64,000 nucleotides of DNA from Loripinus fragilis (GCA_964019695.1 OZ026515.1:131958849-132022848); one strand, 5' to 3'; shown: positions 30,116 through 42,564, counted from the stretch's first letter. Notes: a model not told the origin generated them from the sequence alone. Numbers and translations are program-made.

Positions 30116-32270
30116 TTTAAACAAAATAAATGTAATCAAGGTTGTTAAGGTAATACTTGAATTATTTAAATTGGGCAAACATTCACGTATCATACAAGAA
30201 CATTTTATTCCTTACATATATTCATGTTTATAAATGTTTTATGGGCCCATTATAATGTTATTTATGTTACATTTTAAGCTATTCTATTTAAAATCACTGT
30301 AATTCTGTAAAATATCTTTTTGATAAGCTTCACGGTTAACTTTCTGGTTTTTAATACACCTTTCTAAAGACAAGTAGTGGACCATTATATAGCTGCAACA
30401 GTTTGTTTGTATCACAAATACTTTAAGAGTTATAAGCTGTTAAATATGATGACCTTGAACAAAAAGTTCTTTCTTTAATTCAGCATGAAATTCAATTGGA
30501 AAATCTTAAATACCAAATATGAACATTATGTTGATAAGCAAGAGTGAAAAGCCATGCTTAACTTCGTTTCCAGTGTAAAATTTTAGTTTTGTTTTTGTTT
30601 GTACGGCATCATGTAACGTATACTACAACTTTCAAGACTGCATATTTATTGCTTTATTCTGTATGTTATACGTCATAGAATACTTTATTTCATCTTAAAA
30701 CTGACTTTGCTTGTTAGATAGATATCAAGATACCAGTCTGTCTGAAAAAAGGGATTTATCAGTTTGCATTTAAGTTCCTACTAATTATCCATGCACATTT
30801 ACATTTGCAAAATAGTATGTATTTTGAACTTTTTACATCTACAAAGAAATGATTTACCCAAAATTATAGATTGTAAAATTCGTAAACAAAGAAAATAATG
30901 ACCCTCAAGTCACAGCACTTAGAAGGATATATTTCAATTTTCTGTCAAATTGTTAAAATAACATAATATTACTGGTCAAAATATATTATATTGCCATATG
31001 TTTATCCAAAATGTTAACAAAGACGATACATAATTAAGCCAAAAAAGCTAATATATTATGCTAAGTTTAGAGTTTTGTAATATTTTTCTGAAGAATTCTA
31101 GTTTAATTGAGCTACTTCTATTCAATTATTTAAAGTGTCTGCAATAAGTTATTGTTTAAAGTGACTGTCTCGAAATCAATTTGTATCCTTACTTTTAGCT
31201 GTGTATGCAGATGGTAACGCATTACAGAAGCTTTGAAATTAATTTTAGTTTATATACAGTATAGCTTCTGTTGTGCAATCAACAAAACTGTCCATCACAT
31301 TAAGTTAGTACCTCGGATCACTTTGCTCAACCAATAATATATAAAGGATAGTTTTATTGGTGAGATACATGCATTTCCCTGGAAATAGATAAAGTTGGTT
31401 ATAGTGGTGAGTTTTACTTTAAACCCATATGGTCATATGCAAGGAAATAGGTCAGCTGTTACAACGATACCAATTCAATAAAGACTTTTCAGCTAAAATT
31501 GTGTCTGACCAAATTTTAACAGGTGACATTCAAGTTATTGTAAAGTAGATTTTACAATGGTTTTAGAATGCTAGATAGAAATGTGAAATATTAATAGAAA
31601 TGTAATCAAGAGATTAGATCGATCTGATTTAGCTTTAGCAATAAATGTTTATATACCTGATGATAATTTCCACTAAACAGAACATTGGCAAAACAGTACA
31701 GGGACCTCTAAAATATGATAAATGTAATCATTAATAACAATGTTTTACATGTATATGTGTACTTAAGATTAGAATGAGTTGTTTACTTGCAAGGACATAT
31801 ATTCAAAAGGAGCATACACAATGCTTACTGTTCAGCATTAAGATGACAATCTTCTCAGTATCAACATTGTCACCAATGATAGTCGCACATGCAAAGTTTA
31901 AAAAAATGTGCATGAACTTAAGCATACCTAATTTGCCATGTATACGTTTATTCAGTTATCTCTAAAAGAAATCATTTCATTTAAATGTACAGGATATCAT
32001 TATAAAGCTCAAAGGTTGATTTAGCAGTGTTTTCTTGTCAATTGTGTAATATGTGTGTATGGTATAGTTTACGAAATGTTGAATGCTATATTCAACATAT
32101 GTTCTTTGACAGTATCGCAAGTATAAATCATGTTGCTTTTAGATGAAAAATATTTTAGACACTTTTACTGTAATTCATAAATAACTATTTGGACTAGCAA
32201 ATGCATTGTTTAATCACTCTTGATGATGCAGAGGGGCTAGCGTTCTAAAATTTGGTCATCAACCACCATA
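30116..32270. other. AT-rich, repeat-poor stretch without a gene
   Basis: The longest interval with neither a recognised repeat nor a credible frame. Only frames of ~60 codons occur, for example 31774-31965. It could be intronic or intergenic host DNA. Confidence 0.5.
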
Positions 32271-32274
32271 CTAC

Positions 32275-32380
32275 TTTGTGTATACCAGCAGCGAAGGCTC
32301 TGGCAAGTCAACCTACACATATGTACAGGCTCACCTGAGTCTTCATTGCTCAAAACTGCGACAAGTACCAAAATCAAATG
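32275..32380. repeat. Family M5 palindrome copy
   Basis: AGCAGCGAAGGCTCTGGCAA faces AGGCTCACCTGAGTCTTC around ACACATATGT, followed by GCGACAAGTACC. The GTACTTAT-type end seen at 38282-38503 is partly present. Confidence 0.6.
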
Positions 32381-32834
32381 GGCTCATTCCTTTGGTCTGT
32401 TCTTTCGTCACTAGTACATCTATTTTGTTTGATTTGAACTATGCAAAGATTATTATTAGGCTGCAATTTTGTTTCAACGATAATGTTCACATTTTACATG
32501 CAGCACAATTCCACTGTAAGACTAATGGGTCTAATTGATAGAATAATGCAAAACAAATAGTTTATTAAAAGCAATAATTTGTTGTGAGTCAGCTATTTTA
32601 GCAATGGCTACAATATTAATACTTACAATACCTGGGGGCTTTTCTAAGTGATAAACATATATCTTTCAAACGTATGACTAAAATGAACCATTAGAACAAA
32701 TATTGTTCTGTTTGAATACTTCACAATAATTAAGAACCAGACCGAACAGATGATAAGTGCAATATGTCCTTAAAATTCTCCTGTTATGCAATTTACCATC
32801 TTCAATGGTATTCTTTTGTCGCCAAACTGGATAT

Positions 32835-34552
32835 CATTCTGATAAAAACAGTTTTAACCATAGGGATCATACCTTTGGGCAAAAATCGTTAAGTTTTTAA
32901 ATCATTTCAGTTTATTTTTTTCAAAAGACATGAATAAAGGACCGTTTAAAATTCTCAATTCCTGATTCTGATATATGCTTGAATTGACCTACAATCACAA
33001 ATTCTGAAAAGGTTCTTATTCTTTAATGGTATCAGCATAGTGGTTGTAATTAATAGCTGGCTTAAACAATATGTGATAAATCTTACTAAGCCATTCCACG
33101 CTTAATATTATTTTGGTACCTAAAATATGATACAATATAACATAACAATGTTTATAAACTACACAATAAGTTAACATATTAATATAGTCTAACAACAACA
33201 ATAATTTTCCTGAAGAATATCTAGCATTTCTTCTGATAGGTTTAATGACTTTATATGTGTCTTTTATATATCATTTCACGTATAAAAGAGGCAAATATAT
33301 CAGTGTCAGTAAGATAAAATATGTCATTTAATAAAAATTTGAGAAAATAAAATGCTGTTAACATATTTAATAAATCGCACAGACATTGAAATATCGTTGT
33401 ATGTGAATAAAGTTTAAATTTTATTCTTTTATTCAGCCATGCGTTGTTGGTATTTTTCTTTATTGACAATTTATGGCAGTTTAATGACAATGTATGTCCT
33501 ACTAGAAGTGTAAACTTAAAAAGTGTTACTTTATAATTTAAGAATGTATTTAAAAGAAAGTAACGTAAAAGTCACAATAATAACAGATCCTTCTACTTTG
33601 ATAATATCATATTGCTAGTCATCTGTTTGCAATTAAAAGGTTATATTGTCATGTAAGAATATGGAGTAATTAGATATGATTTCCAATTATTTCACAATAA
33701 CGTAGAAAATTTTGCTATTACGTGGTATTGCCCCAGCTGCTAAAGAGTTAATATACATTAATGTGTGGCTTGTAGAATGTGGTTTTAGAAAGTTATCGTG
33801 TACACAACTCCAAAAGAAGGTATTTTGGTAGTCCAATGTCTAGTGACAGTAATGCATTACATAGTTATACATTTAAAGTAACATATATAACTGTAACATC
33901 ATAGTGGTGTATTGTTTAAATGCATACCGGTTGTTCCCTTCATTTAAAAATGTTTTAAGGCAAACAGCATGTTGATAAATAATAGTTCGGTATAACTTGG
34001 TATTTGAAAAATAGGCTTTGAAACTATAATAGGGTAACGTAATTAACATGTCTGCCAGAATATAGGTCAGAGAGCTAGCGTTGCCATTTTGCGTCTTATA
34101 TAATATTGTTTCAGAAAATTACAGTGAACAATATTATCCCTGCTGTGTGGAGAGGAGGGTCTAGCTATTTGAGCTTTCACTATCGCAGAATTTTCATTTC
34201 TGTACTGACGTCACTTTTCCGTGTACAGACATTATTTTGAAGTTAATGTAACCTCTTTAAAATCCAGAGGCAGGGTCTATGCTCCAAATTCAACATGTCG
34301 CCAGTAAAATTACCTCAACTGATCGAAACAGTTCGTGTTTATGCCTGCTTGAATTCATAACACTCCACTTTCAAGACTTAAATAAGCTAAAAATGGGTAC
34401 GTCACTTTTTCACGTCACTGTGACGTTACAACGCCAAAGAAAAATTGTAAACATCTTTTTTCTTAAACAGGATACATTTTTGACATTTTTGAAGTGTTTG
34501 ACACTTTTACCAAAAAATGCACACGGAATTACACAGCGGCCTACACTATAAT
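32835..34552 (-). repeat. Large inverted duplication, left arm
   Basis: Read on the minus strand from 34552, this aligns nearly colinearly with the plus strand from 36018: GGCCGCTGTGTAATTCCGTG, then AAGAAAAAAGATGTTTACAA, GCCTAT-rich stretches, GCATTTAAACAATACACCAC, CCACATTCTACAAGCCACAC, AACAACGCATGG, and finally ATTTAAAAACTTAACGATTT near the far end. The match spans ~1.7 kb with scattered substitutions and indels. Frames inside are short and not conserved in phase, so I see no coding function. Confidence 0.88.
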
Positions 34553-34599
34553 AACTAATGATATGTAAAAATTAGAGGGTAAATTCAGCAATCAAAAAT

Positions 34600-34672
34600 T
34601 GGTTCGATGTTCGATATTCAACATTCAACATTCAAATTTTGAATGCCGAATATCGAACCAATTTTTGATAGC
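34600..34672. repeat. Perfect-type hairpin in duplication spacer
   Basis: AAAAATTGGTTCGATGTTCG faces CGAATATCGAACCAATTTTT, with TTCAACATTC steps between. It lies just outside the left arm of the inverted duplication. Confidence 0.7.
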
Positions 34673-34786
34673 TGTAAATATCAGATACCTAAAGACGAAC
34701 AACATGAATCTGTCATTCATTGGATGACTGGAGTCGTATTGCTTGGCTTTGAGAAGCTGCAACTTAACTCATACCAATTTGCATTC

Positions 34787-34860
34787 ATATATTTATTTAT
34801 CTATTTATTTATTTATCTATTTATTTATTTATTTACTTATTTATTTATCTATTTATATAT

Positions 34861-34911
<51 letters not shown>

Positions 34912-34917
34912 TCTATT
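34787..34917. repeat. (TTTA)n microsatellite
   Basis: About 130 bases of TTTA tetranucleotide with TCTA and CTTA variants. The repetitive frames through it (runs of LFIY) are artefacts. Confidence 0.95.
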
Positions 34918-35069
34918 ACAATGCATAGATAATTTGTGTATAAATGCCATATTTGCACGTCTAGATAATGATTTGTATATGTAGGGGGAGGGTCGTAACT
35001 AATGTTGCGAGAACTTGTGACCCAACCCCATTGCCGTAAAAAATTTGGCAATAATATATGTTTAAACTA

Positions 35070-35185
35070 AACTTCACAGCAGGTGACTACAAAGCTGCAC
35101 AGTGTGTCAAAGATAAACACTAGCGCAAATATCTAAAATGATCCACAAAAGAAGCACCGCCTTGGAACGGTCAGTAAGAAAATTA
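35070..35185 (-). repeat. Family B retroelement tail fragment
   Basis: Matches 43100-43210: CAGCAGGTGACTACAAAGC, then GATCCACAAAAGAAGCACCG and GGAACGGTCAGTAA. Only ~115 bases remain. Confidence 0.6.
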
Positions 35186-35303
35186 CTCATTGCAATTTTT
35201 AAGTAGCTTAAAATCTAAATGGGTATAGATACATGTATATTCGGTACTGAAACGTGTAAAGTTACTTTTGGTTTTAAGTATATCTATACCTGCCATTGTA
35301 AAT

Positions 35304-35540
35304 GAGCCTCGGCATGAGATTTCCAACAATTTGACATTTTGACATGTGTAGACTGGGACGAGCCTGTATAGCCTGCATTCAAGCTTAGAAACTCCAAATG
35401 GTGTTCAGTCAGTAGCCAAACAATCATAGAATACTCAAGCGACTAGAAAAGGCTCTGATCAGACTGCGCGTATGCGCAGGCTGATCTGAGGCTTTGCTGG
35501 TCGCACATACCACATTGTTGGAAATCTCATGCACTGGCTC
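35304..35540. repeat. MITE family MA, copy 3 (reference)
   Basis: Complete element: GAGCC then GCATGAGATTTCCAACAAT on the left, TTGTTGGAAATCTCATGC then GGCTC on the right. The hairpin GATCAGACTGCGCGTATGCG / GCAGGCTGATC lies near the right end. It serves as reference for the interrupted copy at 42894-44017. Confidence 0.85.
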
Positions 35541-35688
35541 AAATTTAATGGACATTAATATAAACCACGGGTTTGTACAAAATAAGTGACTTGGTGATCT
35601 TTAATAATAAACTTTTTTGGGGCATTTTGACAGCCTTCCCCTCTGTGACCAAATTAAATAGCCAGTGTTTTCAATCCATATTTTTAGG

Positions 35689-35882
35689 GAGCGCAGTGGC
35701 TCAGTGGTAGAGTGCTTGACTCGAGGGGCCGCGGGTTCGAGCCTCACCGGCGTCACTGCGTTGTTGTCCTTGAGCAAGTCACATTTATCCTAGCTTAGTA
35801 CTGATTGAACCCAGGAAGACCCGTCCCTGTTTAACTGAAAGATCATTGATTGGACGTAAAGAATCAAATCAAACAAACAAAA
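35689..35882 (+). mobile_element. tRNA-derived SINE, copy 1
   Basis: The head has an A-box-like TGGCTCAGTGGTAGAGTG and a B-box-like GGTTCGAGCC, the pol III promoter of tRNA-derived SINEs. The body runs TTATCCTAGCTTAGTACT to AAGACCCGTCCCT, and the tail is AAAGAATCAAATCAAACAAA. Near-identical sequences flank it: TCAATCCATATTTTTAGG before and TCAATCCATATTGTTTTAGG after, a target-site duplication. No protein is encoded; mobilisation would depend on a partner LINE. A few bases of the anticodon region are missing relative to copy 2. Confidence 0.9.
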
Positions 35883-36017
35883 TCAATCCATATTGTTTTA
35901 GGATTCGTCCACTGTGAAAAGCCCTTTGCGAATAATTTGAGGGCTGAACCAAACAACCTTCTCGACTGGATAAATGCTTTCTTTGGCCTTTTTTCTGGCC
36001 ATTTTCGTGAGTAAATT

Positions 36018-37775
36018 TGCATGCGCGTTGTAGTGTAGGCCGCTGTGTAATTCCGTGTGCATTTTTGGTAAAAGTGTCAAACAAACATTTTCTTGTAGAA
36101 AAATGTATCCTGTTTAAGAAAAAAGATGTTTACAATTTTTCGTTTGCGTTTTAACGTCACAATGACGTCATAAAGTGACGTACCCATTTTTAGCTTATTT
36201 AAGGCTCGAAAGTGGCGTGTTATGAATTCCAGCAGGCATAAGCATGAACTGTTTGATCAGTTGTGGGAATTTAACTGGCCCCATGTTGATTTCGGAGCAT
36301 AGAGCCTGACTCTGAATTTAAAGGGGGTTAACATTTACCTCAAAATGATGTCTGTACATGGAAAAGTGACGTCAGTACTAAAATGAAAATTGTGTGATAG
36401 AGAAAGTTCAAATAGAAAGACCCTCCTCTCCACACAGCAGGGAAAATAGTGTTCACAATAATTTTCTGAAACTACATTATATAAGATGCAAAATGACATA
36501 CGTTAGCTCTCTGGCCAATATTTAGACAGGCATGTTAACTACGTTACCCTATTAGAGTTTCTAATCCTATTTTGCAAACGCAAAGTTAAACCTAATTATT
36601 ATATTTCGAAATCTTGTTTGCCTTAAACCATTTTAAAGGAAGGAAACAACCAGTATGCATTTAAACAATACACCACTATGATGTTACAGTTATATATGTT
36701 ACTTAAAATGTATAACTATTAATGCGTTTTGTCACTAGACATTAGACTACCAAAATACCTCATAGGGGAGCTTTGTACACTATAATTTTCCAAAACCACA
36801 TTCTACAAGCCACACAATAATGTATATTAACTCTTTAGCGGTTAGGGCGATACCACGCAATAGCAAATTGTTCGACGTTACTGTAAAATAATTGGGAATC
36901 TTATCTAATTACTCCTAATTCATACATGCCAATATAACATTTTAATTGTAAGCAAATGGCTAGCAATATAAAGTTATCAAAGAAGAAGGATCTGTAATTA
37001 CTGTGATATACGAATTTTCTTTTAAATACATTTTAATTTACAAAGGAACACTATTTAAGTTTACACTGCTAGTGGGCTATTTAACTGTCATTAATTGCCA
37101 TTAAAGGAGAAAACCAACAACGCATGGGTGAATAAAAGAATGAAATTTTGAACCTATTCACAAACAAAGAATTTTTTAAGTCTGTGCGTTTTATTTAATA
37201 TGTAAACAGCATTTTATTATCTTAAATGCTTATTAAATGATATCTTTTATCTCACTGACACTGATATATTTTCCTCTTTTGTACGTGAAATGATATATTA
37301 AAGACGCATATTACGTCATCAAACACATCAGAATAATGCTAAATGCTCCTCAGGAAAATTATTGTTGTTATTTTACTACATTAATTTGTTACCTTATTAT
37401 GTAGGTTATAAACATTGTTATATGTTTAATGCTGAATAAAATATATTGTATTATATTATATCGTATTTGGGATAACACAAAAATATTAAGCATTGACTAG
37501 CTTTGTAAGATTTATCACATGTTGTTTAAGTCAGTAGCTATTAATTACAACTACTTTGCTGATGCCATTCAGGAGTAAAGACTTATTCAGAATTTGTAAT
37601 TGTATGCCAATTCATGCATATGTCAAAATAGAGAATTGAAAATTTAAAACAGTCCTTTATCCTTGTCTTTTGAAAAAATAAACTGAAATGATTTAAAAAC
37701 TTAACGATTTTTGACCAAAGGTATGACACACGCCAAGCCTATCCCTATGGTCATAACTGCTTGAAGCAGTAGCAT
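36018..37775 (+). repeat. Large inverted duplication, right arm
   Basis: Partner of 32835-34552, separated from it by ~1.47 kb that contains a hairpin, a (TTTA)n tract, a retroelement scrap, an MA MITE and a SINE. Because those insertions lie between the arms, they may have arrived after the duplication or been the site at which it formed. At about 36018-36555 the arm begins with the ~520-bp unit also seen at 29590-30115. The matching flanks beyond it show that more than that unit was duplicated. Confidence 0.88.
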
Positions 37776-38281
37776 TAGACTAGAAGCAATAACATGACAA
37801 ACTAAGATAGTGAAAATTAGTTAAAATGAATTAAAAATAAACAAAATAAACAAAAATAACTCATGATCAGAAATTATGAAAATGTAACGAGCAGTTACCC
37901 AGCGACTTTAGGCCACTCTTTGGTGTCTTAAAATAGCATTTATTTGCAAGATCTTGCAACAATGTTTTTATTTGCGTGTGATGGTTCGTTTATGCAAAAT
38001 GTGAATCAAGAGTATCTGGAAACGGTTTTATCCAGCATCAACAGCCTGATCTTTACGTTGAAACGTTGTTGTTTTTTGTTGTGTTTTTTAATGTGTTTTC
38101 ATTACTGCTCTTAAATTGCATTCAAAGACGCTGGCACTGCCGTCCAAAAATGAACTCGTACTTCTGATCAGATAATAATTTTCTTGTTGTTCAATTCGCC
38201 TAGTCAGTTTAGCTGCAAATTGCAAACTGTCTACACACTGCAGTGCTGATTGCACATTGATAGTGCTCGAAACAACACCCT
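37776..38281. other. No gene recognised
   Basis: Low-complexity A-rich start, then AT-rich DNA with no matched repeat. Confidence 0.4.
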
Positions 38282-38503
38282 AGCCAGCACATGCTAATTT
38301 GGTACTTATCGCATATGCGCTAATGCCATGCTGGCGTTTCCAGCGATGCTTAATGTATAAGAAATAGTCGAAGTTTTCATCGATATCCATACTTTATGTA
38401 TGCGAGCAGCGATGTCTCTGGAGAGTCTGTGCACATGCGCAGACTCGCTAGAGACTTCGCCGCTCGACAAAGAGATAAGTACGTAATTCGCATGTGCTGG
38501 CTT
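38282..38503. repeat. Family M5 element, complete copy
   Basis: Inverted ends AGCCAGCACATGCTAATT and, from the right, AGCCAGCACATGCGAATT, both leading into GTACTTATC. The internal palindrome GCGATGTCTCTGGAGAGTCT faces AGACTCGCTAGAGACTTCGC. About 222 bp with no coding content. This copy shows that the short palindromes elsewhere are cores of a TIR element. Confidence 0.75.
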
Positions 38504-39413
38504 ATTCATTTTTGAAGCGTCACAGTCTCAAGCCATGAATATCTGCTTGAAAAGACACCAGTGGTCTAACTACGTCAGATGATAGACCGATTATATAGCA
38601 AAAAAATAAGTAAGACAGGAACAGACTTGACATAAAATCATTTGATTTGTACGATAAATTCATTTTAGCATTTTATAAATCTGGATAATGCTCGATATAG
38701 AATAACAGACGGGACAAGAATGAGCTGTTGGAGATAGCATATACTGATAATGTAGATACCCATTGCCTATATGGGTCAGTCGCGAGAAAACCTGCTTTTG
38801 TTGCATGTGCACATAAGTGCGCAGACAAGTCTGCGCATCGCTACAGTCTGCTCAGCGCCCTTGTTTTTCTCTTTCTGAAAATTACATTTACAGGTAATGC
38901 TCGTATTGCTACATGCAAATTGTTAATATTCCACCTAGTTTCTATAACTGGAATTAAGGCTAACGTACTAGGGACGTTCATAAAAGATTCCCCCGACCTA
39001 CTTCCAATGGTCGGAGAGAAATCTATCTTGGCACAATTATTAGTCTTTCACTACATAGGCTTCTGCAAGGGTAATATACTTCTCCCATCGCTTGTTTCAG
39101 TTATGTAGACCCCTACGGTAAATGTATGTAGCACCTCATGTATAAGCAAGTGAAAAAGAAAATACATGTAGTCACATGGAATCCAGAGCTGGCGAAGACG
39201 ATGGTAACCTTCTCTGACAGCAAAACCCGGTCACAGCGTGTGACTTCTGTGTGGGTGTGTCATAAAACCATCGAAATTCTTTTTTGTGGCAGCGCCCCTT
39301 GAAGTGCATGTAGATCTTTACTTTCAAGAAGAATGTTTTAAAAGAACGGCCATTGTGGCCATTCATGCGTCGGAGTGGGTTGATCTTTATTAGCACAAAA
39401 CAATCACATAATT
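38504..39413. other. No supported gene; small palindrome
   Basis: A 126-codon plus frame (38728-39108) exists but includes the palindrome GTGCGCAGACAAGTCTGCGC at about 38818-38837 and has no recognisable domain. I do not call it a gene. Confidence 0.45.
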
Positions 39414-39750
39414 TAAGAATTTATCATGAGTGCGAGGGTAGGATAGAAAAATCCGTCTCGAGAATCGCCGTATGGCAACACGAGGGACGGGTTTTTCTAA
39501 ATTACTCTCACAAGAATAATGGATTTTTTTTCTTGCTCACCACTGCTTTTATTTATTTATGTATTTATTTTTATTTATTTACTTATTTATTTTTAAATAA
39601 TCTTCTCGAAGTCCCTGAATTCGCTAAGATGCAATTTCACACACGATGGTGTTACTTGACGTCCTGGGTACGATAGCATGGATAAGATAAGATTTTCTAT
39701 CCCAGGGTAAAATCTCAGATATCCTTATCCCGTGTGCAAGAATATACCTC
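39414..39750. repeat. Dispersed ~330-bp repeat, copy 1
   Basis: Begins TCATGAGTGCGAGGGTAGGA with GATAGAAAAATCCGTC, includes a TTTA-rich tract, and ends GGTAAAATCTCAGATATCCT. A second long copy is at 42565-42893 and a short one at 44036-44110. AAAAATCCGTC facing GACGGGTTTTTC makes a hairpin near the left end. Confidence 0.6.
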
Positions 39751-40177
39751 ATGAACCATTCGCATTGCTGTAGCAATACGCTATGTGTGTTGTTGCTTTA
39801 CGTCGCGGTCAACACGTTTAGTCATGCTGGGACGATCTCATTTTTTAAACAGCCCCAATTACATGTAGAAAGGACAGCTGTCGCCGTAAAGTTCTGGAAA
39901 CACAATGCCATTGTATTTAGACGGCGCGTCACATAGCGGCGATAACTTTTGTTCACCGTCCGACTGCTCTCAACAAATTGTGTTGGAGCTGGAGTTCGTG
40001 CAAAATTGTCTCAGAATTCGATCTCACAAGGGGATGTAAATTAGATAGAATGTAAATTCGAAGAAAGTGTCGCCGTTGTCAAGCATATATACATGTTAAA
40101 TGAATTGTAAGTCTTTTGGCATTTGAATTCGTTGTCAGCAGCTGTCGCTAGACGATTTTAATTGCTTTGTTGCTCCT
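39751..40177. other. No gene recognised
   Basis: TTGCTTTACGTCGCGGTCAA near 39792 resembles TTGCTTTACGTCCCAAGTCA near 56083, so a short dispersed repeat is shared. Nothing else is seen. Confidence 0.4.
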
Positions 40178-40450
40178 CTCAATAGTATGCTAAATTCTCA
40201 CACGAGGAACCCAATGTATAAATGCACACCGGATAGGCGGCAATCGAAACGTTAATACTATCGACGTACGTATATCAAAAATCTTTAGAAACAGAGTTTT
40301 CGATTGCCATTTGTCGCCGATCGGCGACAAATGGCAATCGAAACACTGTTTCTAGCAATTTTTGATCCACGTACGTCGATTGTTGAGAGCGGTTTCGATT
40401 GCCGCGTATCCGGTGTGCTCAATAGTATGCTAAATACCAATGTATAAATG
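40178..40450. repeat. Palindromic MITE M4 bracketed by long direct repeats
   Basis: The MITE (40225-40417) begins CACACCGGATAGGCGGCAAT and ends in its inverted counterpart. The centre is GCCATTTGTCGCCGAT facing ATCGGCGACAAATGGC. Outside it lie direct repeats: 40178-40224 (47 bases) and 40418-40450 (33 bases). Both begin CTCAATAGTATGCTAAAT and end CCAATGTATAAATG. The left one has 15 bases where the right one has a single base. A duplication this long is unusual for a DNA transposon. Confidence 0.88.
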
Positions 40451-40559
40451 GTCGACGAACTTCTATTACCATTCAATGATATTTCGTCTTTGAAGGTTCC
40501 CCATTATTGAGCTTTTCGGTTTAACCCGAATAGGCCGAGCGTCCTTTCTACAAGACGGG

Positions 40560-40872
40560 TGCAAACAGTGTAGACCCAAACCAGATGCGTTTGATCTGGG
40601 TCTTAGCTATCAAAAGCCATCCAAAAACCCTTTGTTTGGAAAATGTTCTTCCAAATGGTAAGGACTAGACGGTTCTTTGTACCAATGGAATTTCCCATAA
40701 AGTTTGATACAGTTAAGTCAGAATGGTCCATTGTATACATTAAGGGGTCACAGGTAATAATTTCAAAACAATATTGTGCTTCTTTCCCTGAAGATTGATT
40801 TTGGCTTAGCAAACATTGCAGTCCATTGCACTGTGTGGCATTTTATCTGGGTCTACACTGTTTGCAAAGTAC
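40560..40872. repeat. Two M3 MITE copies
   Basis: One copy at about 40560-40612 (GCAAACAGTGTAGACCC, then GATCTGGGTC) and a fuller one at about 40808-40872 (AGCAAACATTGCAGTCC to TCTACACTGTTTGCAAAGT). The ~200 bases between hold no gene. Confidence 0.55.
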
Positions 40873-41521
40873 CCATTTAGGGGCTTCTGGAACACAAAAG
40901 GTACAAACATTATACATGTATGATTTGGTTTGCCTGAATGCTGTCCCGCGGTTAGCTATGAAAGGATATGAACCTCCAGTGGGTCATTTACTCGATATAA
41001 GTGAGTTAACCCTATTGTTTTGGACCTAGGCGAGGCTTATTAACCCATTCTATACAGTTGCGTACACTAGCTAGACAATTGGAATTATAGTTGTAGCATG
41101 TCATATGTTTTACTTTATTACTTTGCCTTGCCACCCACTAAAAATGTGCAGTCAAGTCAGGGCAAAAGTGAAGCATTGAACATGAAGTGTTATGCAAAAG
41201 GACACAACACGACTAAATGCTTACCCTCAAGGATTTCATATTTTTTGAATTACCGAGAATGGTCACGTGAAGGCCTATTGAAATCATATATCATAAAGTA
41301 AAACTGAAGTACATTGTACATACATGTATATAGAGAATAATTGTGTTTCCATGGCGGAATCGTTGTTTATGCGTATTCAGCCAAGACTTCGCGACAGATT
41401 TTTATATCATAGAAACACATTTCATTACTTTGTATATTATATAAATGCAGTATACATTTTAGCATTTCAAAAAAATAAGAGACAGAAAAAGACAAGAAAA
41501 TGTAGCAAGGAAAACTGCATA
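40873..41521. other. No gene recognised
   Basis: Frames of 67 codons at 40826-41029 and 41098-41301. The second contains CYAKGHNTTKC, which superficially resembles part of a zinc knuckle but lacks the first cysteine. Not enough to call a gene. Confidence 0.4.
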
Positions 41522-41862
41522 TTATCATATGACGTCGCGTCTGGGAGTGAAATAACGCCATGCAATAAAATCTGTGAACCACTAGTGGTTTATCGATTTA
41601 CGGGAAACGTTACGACGTCCATAGCAACGTTGCGTACATGACAAAATCATAACGTTTTTACGCCAGAAATGAGATTTCAAAGTATTTGTCATATGATAAA
41701 TAGAATCTAACATTCGTGCTCTTGTATTATTGAATTTATTAAACTCGTTGCGAAAAAAAGATAAAATGCTCGGCAAGCCTCGCATTTTATCTCTTTTCCC
41801 CAACTCGTTTAATAAAATCAATAAAACATGAGCACTCATGTAAGATCCTCTATGTAAAACAC
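41522..41862 (-). repeat. Hairpin repeat R1, copy 3
   Basis: Same orientation as copy 1. It contains CATATGACGTCGCGTCTGGG, the ACCACTAGTGGT palindrome and the GATAAAATGC / GCATTTTATC hairpin. The minus-strand frame remains open through RDKMRGLPSILSFFRNEF. It lacks a few bases at the ATTAAGATTACTTTG step present in the other copies. Confidence 0.75.
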
Positions 41863-42564
41863 AGGCAGACACTAAATCATGTCATCAGTAGTGAACTATG
41901 CACTTAAGCTATTACAAAAAGTAGTTTCGGCCAAATCATCTTTCACTTGTGAAATATCTTACTCCTAGCTACTATAAAACTGTCTTTGCAAACCAATAGG
42001 TATATACTAGACAATTTTGTTGCTGAAGACAAAAACTATATTTTCTTTCTCTTAAACCCAACCTTCGAAAGTGCTGCAATTTCACGGTGTTTCAAGTTTG
42101 GCATGTAATTAACCAACACAAATTGAAACGATCACCGTCAAAATTGTTTGCACAGTTTGCAAGCAATTTACAACGACAATATTTGAATCCATTCATCCTT
42201 CTTTTGTGATAGAATATTGATTTTGGTAAAACTCTGCAATTGCTGTTGAACGACACAAGATCAAATTTGCTCAGAAAACGTTCATGGATGAAATAAACGT
42301 CACAAGGCGGAAATAACTGGCAATAGGTAGGAATCAGTTTATGCATACAATGGAGATGCACAGATATTTAATTATATGTACCATCAATGTATGATTTTAA
42401 GCAAGCCTTACCCAAGTAATATTTAAGTCTTGTCACCATCGATACTACTGATTGTGTTGGTGAGAACATTTACTTTTATAACAATAGTTTTATCAACCTT
42501 TGACCCCGGGCCTTTGACATCGCGTATTCAAATGTTGTACCTGTACTTCAATATTAATCCATTC
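41863..42564. other. No gene recognised
   Basis: An 89-codon minus frame (42092-42361) has no recognisable motif. No repeat is matched. Confidence 0.4.

Noticed and set aside
34643..34984. 113-codon frame rich in LFIY repeats
   Set aside because: It is the translation of a (TTTA)n microsatellite.
38728..39108. 126-codon plus-strand frame
   Set aside because: It crosses a palindrome of MITE type and has no recognisable domain.
41098..41301. Zinc-knuckle-like CYAKGHNTTKC
   Set aside because: The first cysteine of the C-x2-C-x4-H-x4-C pattern is missing and no neighbouring gag or polymerase sequence was found.
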